DNA of 36,518 nt from Acidobacteriota bacterium (GCA_019241535.1 JAFAWX010000286.1:1-36518); one strand, 5' to 3'. Shown: positions 28,134 through 36,211, counted from the first letter of the stretch. Notes: generated from the letters alone by a model not told the origin. Numbers and translations: made by a program.

Positions 28134-28204
28134 CTTTTTCGCAACGCAGTCTGCGAAAAAGCGTAGACCGTTAATGGGGCCCCAACGAGAATTTTGCTCT
28201 CGTT
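28134..28204. promoter_or_regulatory. Two stem-loops in the spacer between the paralogues
   Basis: A 10-bp perfect stem pairs CTTTTTCGCA (28134-28143) with TGCGAAAAAG (28152-28161) around an 8-base loop. A 7-bp stem pairs AACGAGA (28184-28190) with TCTCGTT (28198-28204), just past the stop of the upstream gene. GGGGCCCC (28176-28183), a perfect palindrome, lies between. They could terminate or attenuate the minus-strand transcript or form a structured RNA; no U-run clearly follows, so a standard terminator is not certain. Confidence 0.5.
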
Positions 28205-28213
28205 AGGACGTCG

Positions 28214-29833
28214 TCAAGCAGCAACTTTCAGCCCGGTCGCGGCGACCAATTCATCCAGAGCGGCAACGACAGACTGGTAGAGTTTGTCGAGTTGATGTAG
28301 CCGCTCGGCTGTTATGGTTCGGTCCGCGGAATAGGGATGTAGGAGGCCGGCGGTCAGTGGTGCGTAGATCTTATCAAAGAGTTTGAGAAACAGCAGACAG
28401 ATGCGATATCCGTTGGGAAGGAGCCGATAACGCCGAGAGTGGGGCAGTTTTTCAATGAGACCTTTCGCTCGGAGTTTCCACAGTTCGTAGCGTAGTCCGC
28501 CTAGAGGAACCCTCTCAATAGGTATGCCAAGCGCCTCGGCCGCAGCCGCTTGTAATTCGGCGGTGGTGAAAGTATCGCCTGCAGCGACATGGGAGAACCG
28601 TACCAGAGCACTCATGACAGCCAGTTGCCGAGGATGATCCAGTTTGAGTCCGGGAATCCTCTTGCCATTCGGTCGTAGAGTTGGCTCGCCTAACTTTCTA
28701 AGCTCTCCTCGATCGAGAAAAGTTTCCAAGATATCCTGTTGTACACATTGATAGCGCTCCGTGATGCCCTGCAGTTTCTCTCGCAGAGGGACAAGGTTCT
28801 CTACAGCCTTATTGATGCCGTAGTCTCCTTTCACATCGTTGCTGGCAGTTTCGAATCGGAGTACATCATGATCACGCACATAATGTTTGGCGAACCCATT
28901 TTTGTAATAGCTTCTCATCACGGGGTTTCCCAGATGCAAATCTTCGATCTCGGTTTGTAGTTTGCCCGAATATCGTTTGCTGATCCGTCGGCCGAAGATT
29001 ACCGTAAGCTTGTCGGGTCGACCGAGATTGCGATTGGCATCCAGGAGTCGATCGCCCAGTTGGTCGAGCGCTGCGCGACGGCTGAAGATCAGGTTGTCGC
29101 AGTATTCCACTTGGGCGAAGAACAGTTGATGCCAGCAACCGTGCTCACGCCGTTCTGAACTGCGAAAGAAAGGCACCAGACGGTTGATCCATTTGTGACC
29201 ACAGCGCAGGAGGTCCTTGGCGGTTAGGGAATCAGCGATCTCCTGGAGAGCGGCGGGATCACCGCAGCGGCGAAAGGCATTGCCGCATTGGGTAAAGCGA
29301 ATCCCGGCTCGCTTCATCTTCTCGGCCAGCCAGGAGTGCTGGTTCAGGCAGATCCTGGTGGAGAAAGGAAAATACGGGCATACCCGAACGAATATTGGCC
29401 CCCATTCGGCATCCTGCAGATAAAAGTTATATTGCTTGACCCAGCGATACTTGGTTTCTAAATGCCACTTTTTCCCGGCACCGATGGCCGTCATAATGCC
29501 GGCGGGTTCCCGGGCCTTGATGATCACCACCGCTTGATCGGGTTGTGCCTTTTCAAAATAGGGATGAACGAAGTCATCGCGCCGACCTTTTGGGTCGTCG
29601 ACGATTTCTACGCCCCATGTCTGAGCGCTGTGCTCCACCCAGTTGTGATACTGGCTCGCCACCTCTCGCAAGATGTTGCGGCTCACCGGATAAGTGTTTC
29701 GATGGACCCAGAAAAAGCCTTGTGCTCGGGCTCCGTCCAGGAAGGCCTGAATACAGCCATTCAAGAGAAGACGGTCGAAGCAGCGGTAGCGCAACCGGAT
29801 GTTATTCTGATGATGCTCGAAAAAGGCGTTCAT
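28214..29833 (-). CDS. Uncharacterised 539-residue protein with C-terminal winged-helix-like region (paralogue B)
   Basis: The start is ATG 29833, with GGAGG seven bases upstream; the TTG at 29839 is rejected. The N-terminus has YRCFDRLLLNGC, the centre DAEWGPIFVRVCPYFPF, then RICLNQHSWL, AGIRFTQCGNAF and VEYCDNLIFSRRAALDQLG, and VIFGRRISKRYSGKLQTEIED. The C-terminal part is winged-helix-like (FTTAELQAAAAEALG, then LRYELWKLRAKGLIEKL and RRYRLLPNGYR). I recall similar full-length proteins in many soil bacteria, often annotated only as hypothetical; no function is known to me. The start codon lies inside a 13-bp inverted repeat. The reading frame is intact, in contrast to its broken surroundings. 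Confidence 0.78.
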   Translation of the reverse strand: MNAFFEHHQNNIRLRYRCFDRLLLNGCIQAFLDGARAQGFFWVHRNTYPVSRNILREVASQYHNWVEHSAQTWGVEIVDDPKGRRDDFVHPYFEKAQPDQAVVIIKAREPAGIMTAIGAGKKWHLETKYRWVKQYNFYLQDAEWGPIFVRVCPYFPFSTRICLNQHSWLAEKMKRAGIRFTQCGNAFRRCGDPAALQEIADSLTAKDLLRCGHKWINRLVPFFRSSERREHGCWHQLFFAQVEYCDNLIFSRRAALDQLGDRLLDANRNLGRPDKLTVIFGRRISKRYSGKLQTEIEDLHLGNPVMRSYYKNGFAKHYVRDHDVLRFETASNDVKGDYGINKAVENLVPLREKLQGITERYQCVQQDILETFLDRGELRKLGEPTLRPNGKRIPGLKLDHPRQLAVMSALVRFSHVAAGDTFTTAELQAAAAEALGIPIERVPLGGLRYELWKLRAKGLIEKLPHSRRYRLLPNGYRICLLFLKLFDKIYAPLTAGLLHPYSADRTITAERLHQLDKLYQSVVAALDELVAATGLKVAA

Positions 29834-29883
29834 GGCCAACCTCCAGTGTGGTGAGACACCTGAAGCTTAAGCCATGAACGCCT
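29824..29883 (-). promoter_or_regulatory. Inverted repeat enclosing the start codon of paralogue B
   Basis: AGGCGTTCATGGC (29824-29836) is the exact complement of GCCATGAACGCCT (29871-29883); allowing one mismatch the match extends to 16 bases. In a minus-strand transcript the leader arm would pair with the start codon and first codons of the gene, with the GGAGG ribosome-binding site in the 34-base loop. This could block translation unless melted. Alternatively it is a scar of an inverted duplication. The divergent four-helix-bundle gene starts 8 bases beyond the outer arm. Confidence 0.6.
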
Positions 29884-29890
29884 CTTGGGT

Positions 29891-30265
29891 ATGTCTTCCG
29901 ATCGCTCTCCGGCGCGCAGTTTCCGTGACCTCACAGTCTGGCAAAAGGCACATGAGTTTGTGTTAGCGGTTTACCGTTATAGTGAATCGTTTCCCGAACG
30001 GGAGAAGTTTGGGCTGGCGCACCAACTCCGTCGTGCAGCCGTTTCCATTCCGGCCAACATTGCCGAGGGGTTCGGCAAGCGTAGCCAGGCTGAGAAAGCT
30101 CGATTTCTGAATATCGCCGAGGGTTCCGTGGAAGAGTGCCGGTACTATTTGATTCTGTCCCAAGACTTGGGCTACGGCCAGAACAGGTCACTGACGAGCA
30201 CTCTGGAAGAAACCAGCAAATTGCTCAACGCCTACGTGCGAACGATCCTGGCTTCCGGCTCCTAA
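29891..30265 (+). CDS. Four-helix-bundle protein of the S23 / 23S rRNA intervening-sequence family
   Basis: A 124-residue protein from ATG 29891 (TTG 29885 is an alternative). It has the family pattern FRDLTVWQKAHEFVLAVYR, then FGLAHQLRRAAVSIPANIAE and GFGKRSQAEKARFLNIAEGS with VEECRYYLIL. Known relatives form pentameric four-helix barrels; the diversity-generating retroelement accessory protein Avd is homologous. No reverse transcriptase or template/variable repeat was seen here. It is divergent from paralogue B with starts less than 60 bases apart. Its stop codon lies within a period-7 repeat. The role is not known. Confidence 0.88.
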   Translation: MSSDRSPARSFRDLTVWQKAHEFVLAVYRYSESFPEREKFGLAHQLRRAAVSIPANIAEGFGKRSQAEKARFLNIAEGSVEECRYYLILSQDLGYGQNRSLTSTLEETSKLLNAYVRTILASGS

Positions 30266-30310
30266 CTTCCGGCTCCTTATCCCGGAGGGATATCAAGGGC
30301 GAAGCCCTTG
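30252..30310. repeat. Period-7 repeat at the end of the S23-family gene plus a GAA-loop hairpin
   Basis: CTTCCGGCTCCT is repeated directly at 30252-30263 and 30266-30277 and can be read as four heptamers, overlapping the stop codon of the gene. CAAGGGC-GAA-GCCCTTG (30294-30310) is a perfect 7-bp hairpin with a GAA triloop. It lacks a T run. The hairpin could end the transcript or mark the end of an inserted unit. Confidence 0.5.
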
Positions 30311-30770
30311 CCTAGTTAGTCGTAGGAGATAGCAGAAACTGGCACGCTACGGAGTCCCTCGGAGAAGAGGTGAATCAAGGTGGGCATTATGAGCGGAATC
30401 TGTTGGTCGGCGGGGAAATCATGGGGTTGGTCCCCGTGGTCCACGCAGCCAATCGATCTGTCCGCACCGGAACTTCCTGGGCACCCCAATTTGCGCGAAG
30501 TGTTCGGCCAATTCCACCAACAACTTGGCAAGTTAACCACTTGCCATGTTCTGGAGCAAACACCTTCGGCTTGAGGCTGGCCAAAGTTCGACCGAGGAGC
30601 AGCGCTCCAACCTGAGCTGAAACTGGCTCGAGGCCGTGCAGTTCCGGACTCTGAGCAATTGACGATTCGAAAAATACCTCAACTTTCGTGGTGCAGAGCG
30701 CATCCCGGACAATGAGAACTGTATGGAAGATGAGACCTTGTGTATAGGCTCGTGTGTGCACAATTTGCCG
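30311..30770. other. Unassigned stretch between the S23-family gene and the isomerase remnant
   Basis: About 460 bases. Short frames occur on both strands but none shows a family pattern I trust. Part of it may be heavily eroded upstream sequence of the fucose-isomerase-like gene or an insertion junction. Confidence 0.35.
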
Positions 30771-31304
30771 GAGCCCCGTTTGTGGCGCAAGTGTTCACGC
30801 AACAGGATTCTTGCTGAAAGCGCTCAATGCGCTGCAATTCGCATCGGGCAAGCCGAGTGGCTTGGTGGACTGGAACAACAACTATGGGAAGGATCCCGAC
30901 AAGTGCGTTTTGTTCATTGCGGAAATTGGGCGTAAGATTTTTTTTGCCCGATATTCGCATCGCTACGGTTCCGATTCTCAGGACAGTGCTGGGAGAAGAA
31001 AACACGGTCGGAGCGCTCGCAGGCCGGACTTCGGCGGGCCGGTCACGTACGCGCGTATCAGCACGAACGATTTGTCAGGAAAGATTTACGCCTACGCGGG
31101 CGAAGGAATGTTCACCGATGATCCTCTGAACACTTTTGGGACGAAGGCCGTGGTGCGTGTGCCCCGACTGCAATTACTCATGCAGCCGATTTCCGCTCGG
31201 GATTTGAGCACCACGTCGCAATGAATGGTTCACATTTGGTGGAGAGCGTTGCTGAAGCGTTGCAATTGTATTTTGGGCGGAATGTGTACTTCCATCGAGC
31301 TTAA
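30771..31304 (+). pseudogene. L-fucose isomerase-like protein, C-terminal remnant with frameshifts
   Basis: Across three frames the C-terminal third of a COG2407-type fucose/arabinose isomerase-like enzyme is readable: LKALNALQFASGKPSGLVDW, then NNNYGKDPDKCVLF; FVHCGNWA; IRIATVPILRTVLGEENTVG; GPVTYARISTNDLSGKIYAY and DPLNTFGTKAVVRVPRLQ. A final shift gives EHHVAMNGSHLVESVAEALQ and the terminus VYFHRA, stopping at TAA 31302-31304. Frame changes cluster at about 30910-30960, including an 8-T run, near 31020 and at about 31195. The N-terminal two thirds are missing. The stop overlaps the AAGGAG before the next gene. Such enzymes isomerise aldoses to ketoses after uptake. Confidence 0.8.
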
Positions 31305-31334
31305 GGAGAAAGGAAAGACATCACGAGGAACAAA

Positions 31335-33008
31335 ATGGCGCGAACAATTTGCGCTTTGATGACCACTGTGTTGTTGCTCACACTCGGTGTTTGCGCAGCT
31401 CTTGTCCAGCAGCGAGAAGAGTCTGTGCAAAAGCCCAGGGTTGTTATTACAGCAGACCCCGAACTCGATGACAACAACACACTGATCCGTGCGATTCTGT
31501 ACAGCTCGGATTTTGATGTTGAAGGCCTTGTCTACGTCAGCAGCCAATTCCATTGGACAGGCGATGGCAAAGGCACCACGCAGTACATCCCCGGCCGCGA
31601 ATACACCCGCATGGGTCTGTGCCCATGCACCTCCTGGAGATTTGCTCGCCACGAGCACTTCATCGACAACATTGTCGATAGTTACGCGAAGGCGTATGCA
31701 AATCTGAAAGTTCACGCTCCGGATTACCCGCCTCCAGCGGTATTGAAGTCGAAGATCAAATGGGGGAATGTAGAATTTGACGGTGATTTCTCAAAAGACA
31801 CCGACGGTTCGAATCTCATCAAGTCCCTTCTGCTCGATGATCAGCCTAACCCATTGTATGTTACCGCACAAGGAGGAGAGAGCACGATCGCTCGCGCACT
31901 GAAATCCATCTACGACCTGTATGCGCACAGTCCGGAATGGAATGCGATTCGCGAGAAGGTCTCCCGCAAGCTCATCATTATTCCTTCGGGAGATCAGGAC
32001 GGCACCGCCGCTGGATACATCAGACCGAACTGGCCAGACGTGAAGGAATGGCAATTTGAGGGTGGACCAAATTTTGGTTACGGAGCGCAAATCAGGATTG
32101 CGCCAGAAGATGAGGAGTATGTCAGCGCCGCTTGGACGCAGGAGAACATCCTGAGCCGAGGGCCATTGGGCGCGCTCTACCGAGTTTGGGGCGACGGCAA
32201 GCAGATGGTCAAGGGAGACCGGGCCGATTATTTTGGCCTGACGGGTTACACAGCTGATCAGCTTAGACAAATGGGATACATGGTCTGGATGCCACCGCAG
32301 GAGAAAGGGAGCTTTCTCGGCGAGGGAGATACGCCAACATTCATCAACCTCATCGACATAGGATTGCGTGAATATGAGAATCCATCTTGGGGTGGCTGGG
32401 GCGGACACCTGCATGCTGGGAATGAACCACGCATAGATTTCTTCAGTGGCGGGTATCCTGTGCCTAAGTTGCCTCCGGACACCTCAGGTGTTGCGAGAGG
32501 TTTGGCGCCGGCAGGAAGCAACGCGAACACTCCCAGTACAGAAAAGAAAGTTGCGCCTCCTGCTCCCATCGATTTTTCCAAATTGATGCCGAAGATTTCT
32601 CCGCGCAGCGCGGCGATTTCTGCCTCTTTCTTTGCGGCGGCCCAAAATGATTTCGCAGCTCGGCTGAAGTGGGCTGTGACACCGAAATTCAGTGACGCCA
32701 ATCACCCGCCGATGGTGAGCATTGCCGCGCCGCTAGATCTTTCCGCTCGTCCCAGTAGCGAAGTTAATCTTCGCGGAGAGGTTTCAGATCCCGATCGAAA
32801 CACAGTAACGGTAAAGTGGTGGCAGTATAACGATGCGGGCACTTACCCCGGAAATGTCACGTTCTCTGCGCCGACAGCACTCACAACTACGTTTCGAGTG
32901 CCCGATGATGCTAAGGCCGGTGAGACAATTCACGTCATCTTGGAAGCTACCGACGACGGCACGCCACGCCTCACCCGATATCAGAGGGTCATCATCACGA
33001 TCAAATAG
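31335..33008 (+). CDS. Secreted DUF1593 (nucleoside-hydrolase-like) protein
   Basis: A 557-residue protein with a signal peptide (LMTTVLLLTLGVCAALVQ) and an intact frame. The N-terminal domain (about 33-380) fits DUF1593, whose fold resembles inosine-uridine nucleoside hydrolases: VVITADPELDDNNTLIRAIL carries the acidic metal-binding cluster, and YVTAQGGESTIARAL and WGGWGGHLHAGNE are typical. The C-terminal part (about 465-557: NHPPMVSIAAPLDLS, then EVSDPDRNTVTVKWWQYND) is an Ig/fibronectin-like beta-sandwich. It probably acts on a sugar conjugate outside the cell; the activity is not established. It is the only intact catabolic-looking gene in the decaying region. Confidence 0.82.
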   Translation: MARTICALMTTVLLLTLGVCAALVQQREESVQKPRVVITADPELDDNNTLIRAILYSSDFDVEGLVYVSSQFHWTGDGKGTTQYIPGREYTRMGLCPCTSWRFARHEHFIDNIVDSYAKAYANLKVHAPDYPPPAVLKSKIKWGNVEFDGDFSKDTDGSNLIKSLLLDDQPNPLYVTAQGGESTIARALKSIYDLYAHSPEWNAIREKVSRKLIIIPSGDQDGTAAGYIRPNWPDVKEWQFEGGPNFGYGAQIRIAPEDEEYVSAAWTQENILSRGPLGALYRVWGDGKQMVKGDRADYFGLTGYTADQLRQMGYMVWMPPQEKGSFLGEGDTPTFINLIDIGLREYENPSWGGWGGHLHAGNEPRIDFFSGGYPVPKLPPDTSGVARGLAPAGSNANTPSTEKKVAPPAPIDFSKLMPKISPRSAAISASFFAAAQNDFAARLKWAVTPKFSDANHPPMVSIAAPLDLSARPSSEVNLRGEVSDPDRNTVTVKWWQYNDAGTYPGNVTFSAPTALTTTFRVPDDAKAGETIHVILEATDDGTPRLTRYQRVIITIK

Positions 33009-33104
33009 GCATCTGCCCGAAGCCGGCGGCACCGCTTGACCAGCAGGCAATCACTTAACCAGCCGAAACCATCCGTGTAGCTTCGCCGTTGAGTCTTCGC
33101 CGAC

Positions 33105-34245
33105 TCAGATATCAAACTGCTCCGGTTCGATAACCCACCGTTTGCTCAATGGACTCCAGAACTGAAGTTCGGTTTTGCGCAACGTAAAATGCACACTTTG
33201 CGTCGCGCCTGGTGTCAGGTTCACTCGCTGGAAGCCTGCGAGTTGCCTCACTGGGCGCGATGCGCTTCCCGCTCGTTGGTGAATGTAAAGCTGCACAACC
33301 TCATCTCCGGAATGACTGCCGGTGTTGGTCACGTCAACCGATACTTCGATGTTGCTTCCAATCTTTGCTTCGGGTCGGCTTACTACAAATCCTTTGAAGT
33401 TCCATTCATCTCGCAGTACCTCATGCAGAAGCCAACGGTTGCCAGTCGCGGGAACATCATTCAAATCCATGTACGCGCTCATTACGGTTTCGGCACCCGC
33501 ATCTATCGCAGCTTTAAACGGAGGCAGATATACGTTCCACATCAACTCTTCCGGAATGTAGGAAGCATCGGAGTCACGGCCCCCTCGGCAGCACCGTATC
33601 CGGCAAAATGCTTCACGCTGGCCAGCACGTGATCTAGTCCTCCCAGTTGCGTACCTTGAAAGCCCAGCACCTGGGCGCGGGCCATTGCAGCACCTAGGTA
33701 CGGGTCTTCTCCCGCGCCTTCCATCATCCGACCGCAGCGAGCGTCGCGCGCTATGTCGACCATCGGGCCAAACGTCCAGGTAATACCGCCCGCACGGGCC
33801 TCGCGGGCCGCCACAGTTTGGACGTAGTTTGGACAGCCTCAACCATCTTCGGATCCCAAGATGAGGCCATCGCCAGAGGATCGGGAAAAATCGTGTGATA
33901 CTTGTGAATCATATCCAGGCCATATGATTGGAATGTGCAGCCGTGACTCATTGACACTATGTGTTGCCAGCGATTGATCTCCTTGGGATCGGAGACCCAT
34001 CGCACTGAGCCTGCACCGTACTTGCGCACGGCATCTTCAGGCTTGATCCCGTTCTGTTGCATGAATTCAGGAACAGGGAACCCCGGCATTTGTGAAAGTT
34101 GACCGATTTTTTCTTCGAGAGTCATTTGCCGGAGCAGGTCATTGGCCTTCAATTGCATTTGAGCCAATAAATTTGCAGCGCAAATCTCCAGGAAGAAAAT
34201 TGCCGCGAGCACACGGACTGTAAGCTTCGAGGTCTCAAGTAGCAT
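33105..34245 (-). pseudogene. Glycoside hydrolase family 3 (periplasmic beta-glucosidase-like), frameshifted and internally deleted
   Basis: It starts at ATG 34245 with a signal peptide and TLEEKIGQLSQMPGFP. At 33815-33834 an 11-bp tandem duplication (two copies of AGTTTGGAC) shifts the frame; removing it joins AVQT to VAAREARAGGITWTFGPMVD. A second shift at a G run near 33585 separates KHFAGYGAAEG from RDSDASYIPEELMWN. The gene then jumps from FKGFVVS, where the family continues with the nucleophile Asp in SDW, straight to RPEAKIGSNIEVSVDVTNTG of the C-terminal fibronectin-like domain, so the nucleophile and the whole second catalytic domain are deleted. It ends WVIEPEQFDI. It cannot be active. 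Confidence 0.88.
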
Positions 34246-34814
34246 AATTGGCCCTTTTTATTGGAGTTCGCGGCGCGGTACTATTCCGAAAACAAGATAT
34301 CATTCTGAGCTGGCTCGCTCAGCGCCATTAAAGAGGCGCGGCGCAAGATCCACCAGGCTCTTGCGCCAATAGCTCCACTCCGCCGCCCTTCTCCGAATAC
34401 GTGCGCGTAACCCGGAGTCTCTACATCTACAAAGTGAATGTTTTTTGCGAACACACATGCCCAGAGTCTGAGCTCGCCGCTGGCAAGGATGGCAAACGTG
34501 TTCTTGGCGTGATCGCAAAAATGAAAACCATTAATGGGCGCCATGCTTCACCTTGTGGCCTTTTGCAGCATCCGCTGCTTCTTGGATTCAAGGACTGGTT
34601 CCAGTATTTCGTCGGTCTGCCATCCACTTTCATTGCCGTCAAAGGATCGTCTACGAAGTGATCCAATGGCAACAGTGTAAGTTATGTTATAGCCCGCAAA
34701 CCTGGGAAGCCGAGACCGTGACGCGTACCAGTCACCGACCCAGCTGCAGCAGGTTCGCAACAACAGCCAATTCATCGCCATTCCCGCATCTCAGCGATAA
34801 TTGCCAGCAGTTCG
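34246..34814. other. Eroded stretch, unassigned
   Basis: About 570 bases. On the minus strand one frame with a single TGA (near 34545) reads TDEILEPVLESKKQRMLQ then MAPINGFHFCDHAKNTFAI and GELRLWACVFAKNIHF, which looks protein-like but matches no family I recognise. It may be a dead gene. Nothing intact is seen. Confidence 0.3.
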
Positions 34815-35543
34815 GGGCTCAAAGGAGGGTCAATCCCGGTTCTGCAGATCAAGGCATATGTGAAGCAAATTGCTGAGGCAGTCGAACAAAACTTTCTCAC
34901 CAAGGATCCGGCGCGCAACATTGCCCTACGGCTCACTTGCGCCAAACGGACCAGACTACGCTCAGGTGGTGAGCAACTGCGCAACGCCCTCTCCCGCGCT
35001 GCGCGATCGTATCTTGCTGGAGCTAGACATCACGATGCCTTGCGTCCGAGCGAACTGTTTGCCCTCCGATGGGAGCTGCTTCAAGTACGAAGAATCCACA
35101 ATGAAGCTGGACGAAACCGTTTAAAAAAGGCGCGATGCGGCCATGGGGCAAGAACAAGACAAGGCTGGTTTTGGTGCACCTGCCGAAGGAGCTCGCGTAA
35201 CACTTCCGCTCTGGAAACAGGAGTGTCCCGTCCCTTCACGCAGAAGCGTTCATCTTTGCGGGCCAAGGGCAGGTTTATGAGCACCGGAAATTATCGAAAA
35301 CGGGTGCTGCATAAACTCGCACGTGAGCTCGAACTGCCGAAGCTCACGTTCGAGGTGATCCGGCGAACGATACCCAGCCACGCTCGCGCAGAAGAAAGGA
35401 ACCGTGATTTAGGCACTTTTACGGCATTCACGAGCGGCGACAACTACCGACGTATAACATGCAAGAGATCCCGGACAGCGTGCACCGTCAACGCAATTGA
35501 CCGGGAACTGAGAGTTAGGCGGGAGAATTTGAGCAGAGTCTGA
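34815..35543 (+). pseudogene. Tyrosine recombinase / phage-type integrase, multiply frameshifted
   Basis: Pieces of an integrase catalytic domain are spread over all three plus-strand frames: QIAEAVEQNFLTKDPARNIA; LRDRILLELDIT; ALRPSELFALRW with the first catalytic Arg; CFKYEESTMKLDETV; LVLVHLPKELA; then FMSTGNYRKRVLHKLARELE and LPKLTFEVIRRTI with the second Arg region; and MQEIPDSV near the tyrosine box. An extra A in GTATAACATG (about 35451-35460) breaks the tyrosine motif. The N-terminal core-binding half is absent or unreadable. Tyrosine recombinases integrate islands, commonly at tRNA 3' ends; such a fragment lies 70 bases downstream. Confidence 0.85.
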
Positions 35544-35610
35544 AAATGTCTAAAATTTGGACCAAATGCTGCCAACCGATTGGTCGACAAGTCGTAAACG
35601 ATTCAAAGGA

Positions 35611-35651
35611 TGGTGGACCTGGTCGGGATCGAACCGACGACCTCTTCCATG
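35611..35651 (-). other. 3' fragment of a tRNA-Ala gene, probable attachment-site scar
   Basis: Read on the minus strand this is CATGGAAG AGGTC GTCGG TTCGATC CCGAC CAGGTCC A CCA: the end of the anticodon loop, the 3' half of the anticodon stem, the variable loop, a perfect 5-bp T stem with a TTCGATC loop, the 3' acceptor strand, discriminator A and encoded CCA. The 5' half (acceptor, D arm, 5' anticodon stem CTTCC) is missing; beyond 35651 the sequence cannot pair. The GGAAG stem plus acceptor fit tRNA-Ala(GGC) as I know it, but the isotype is inferred. The break in the anticodon is typical of integrase crossover sites. Confidence 0.75.
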
Positions 35652-36211
35652 GCATTTCCCTTAACGAATTGTCGCGGCAAGGCACCGAGCGAGAGCCAGC
35701 GATACCGAAGGGCAGTGTTCATGCGGGTTTGACCGCTTTCGCTATTCCGCATGTGATCGCAAGCGACAACGGGAAATATGGCGCGACACAGGCAGGGATC
35801 TGAGGGTTACGAGGCAAGTCATGTCACAACTGTTGATCCAAGCAGCCGAGAACCCGCGGGGGTCTATCTAGATTTCAACTCGCGTGGACAATTTTCCCCA
35901 GAATTTCGGATTTACAGGGGCATTTGAGTGATATCGAGATTTCGCAACAACTGACGTTCAGTTTCCGGATGGCCGACCATCCACTCGGAGCCTGCCGACG
36001 CCACGACGTCAGGGCGAAGCAAACGTCGAGCACTCTAAAAATCAGAAATGGGCGTTTCCAGTGAATTGAGCCGTCGTGCCATGTTGGAACCCGTGGACTG
36101 ACCGTTGTGGCACCTGTTGGGCAATTGGGTCCGCGTCGCTCACGATACCGAATGATCCGGCGCTCTGCGAATCGCTTGGCCCGCAGTCGCATCTAATTAG
36201 CGGGAAACGAC
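35652..36211. other. Intergenic stretch, nothing recognised
   Basis: About 560 bases lie between the tRNA fragment and the right-edge gene. Frames on either strand are short and without family features. No matching second copy of the tRNA fragment was seen in the window. Confidence 0.35.

Noticed and set aside
26409-29839. Paralogues A and B as transposases of a known insertion-sequence family
   Set aside because: I see no DDE, HUH or serine/tyrosine recombinase motif and no convincing terminal inverted repeats or target duplications at the block ends.
29891-30265. S23/Avd-like gene as evidence of a diversity-generating retroelement
   Set aside because: No reverse transcriptase, no adenine-variable repeat pair and no C-type-lectin target gene are seen; paralogues A and B have no YxDD motif.
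34860-35543. The 227-residue plus-strand frame as an intact arginine-rich protein
   Set aside because: Only parts of it match an integrase; the remaining integrase segments are in the other two frames, so the long frame is a chance fusion across frameshifts.
35546-35803. Plus-strand open frame across the tRNA fragment (GGPGRDRTDDL type peptide)
   Set aside because: That peptide is the familiar artefact of translating the antisense of a tRNA 3' end; it is not a gene.
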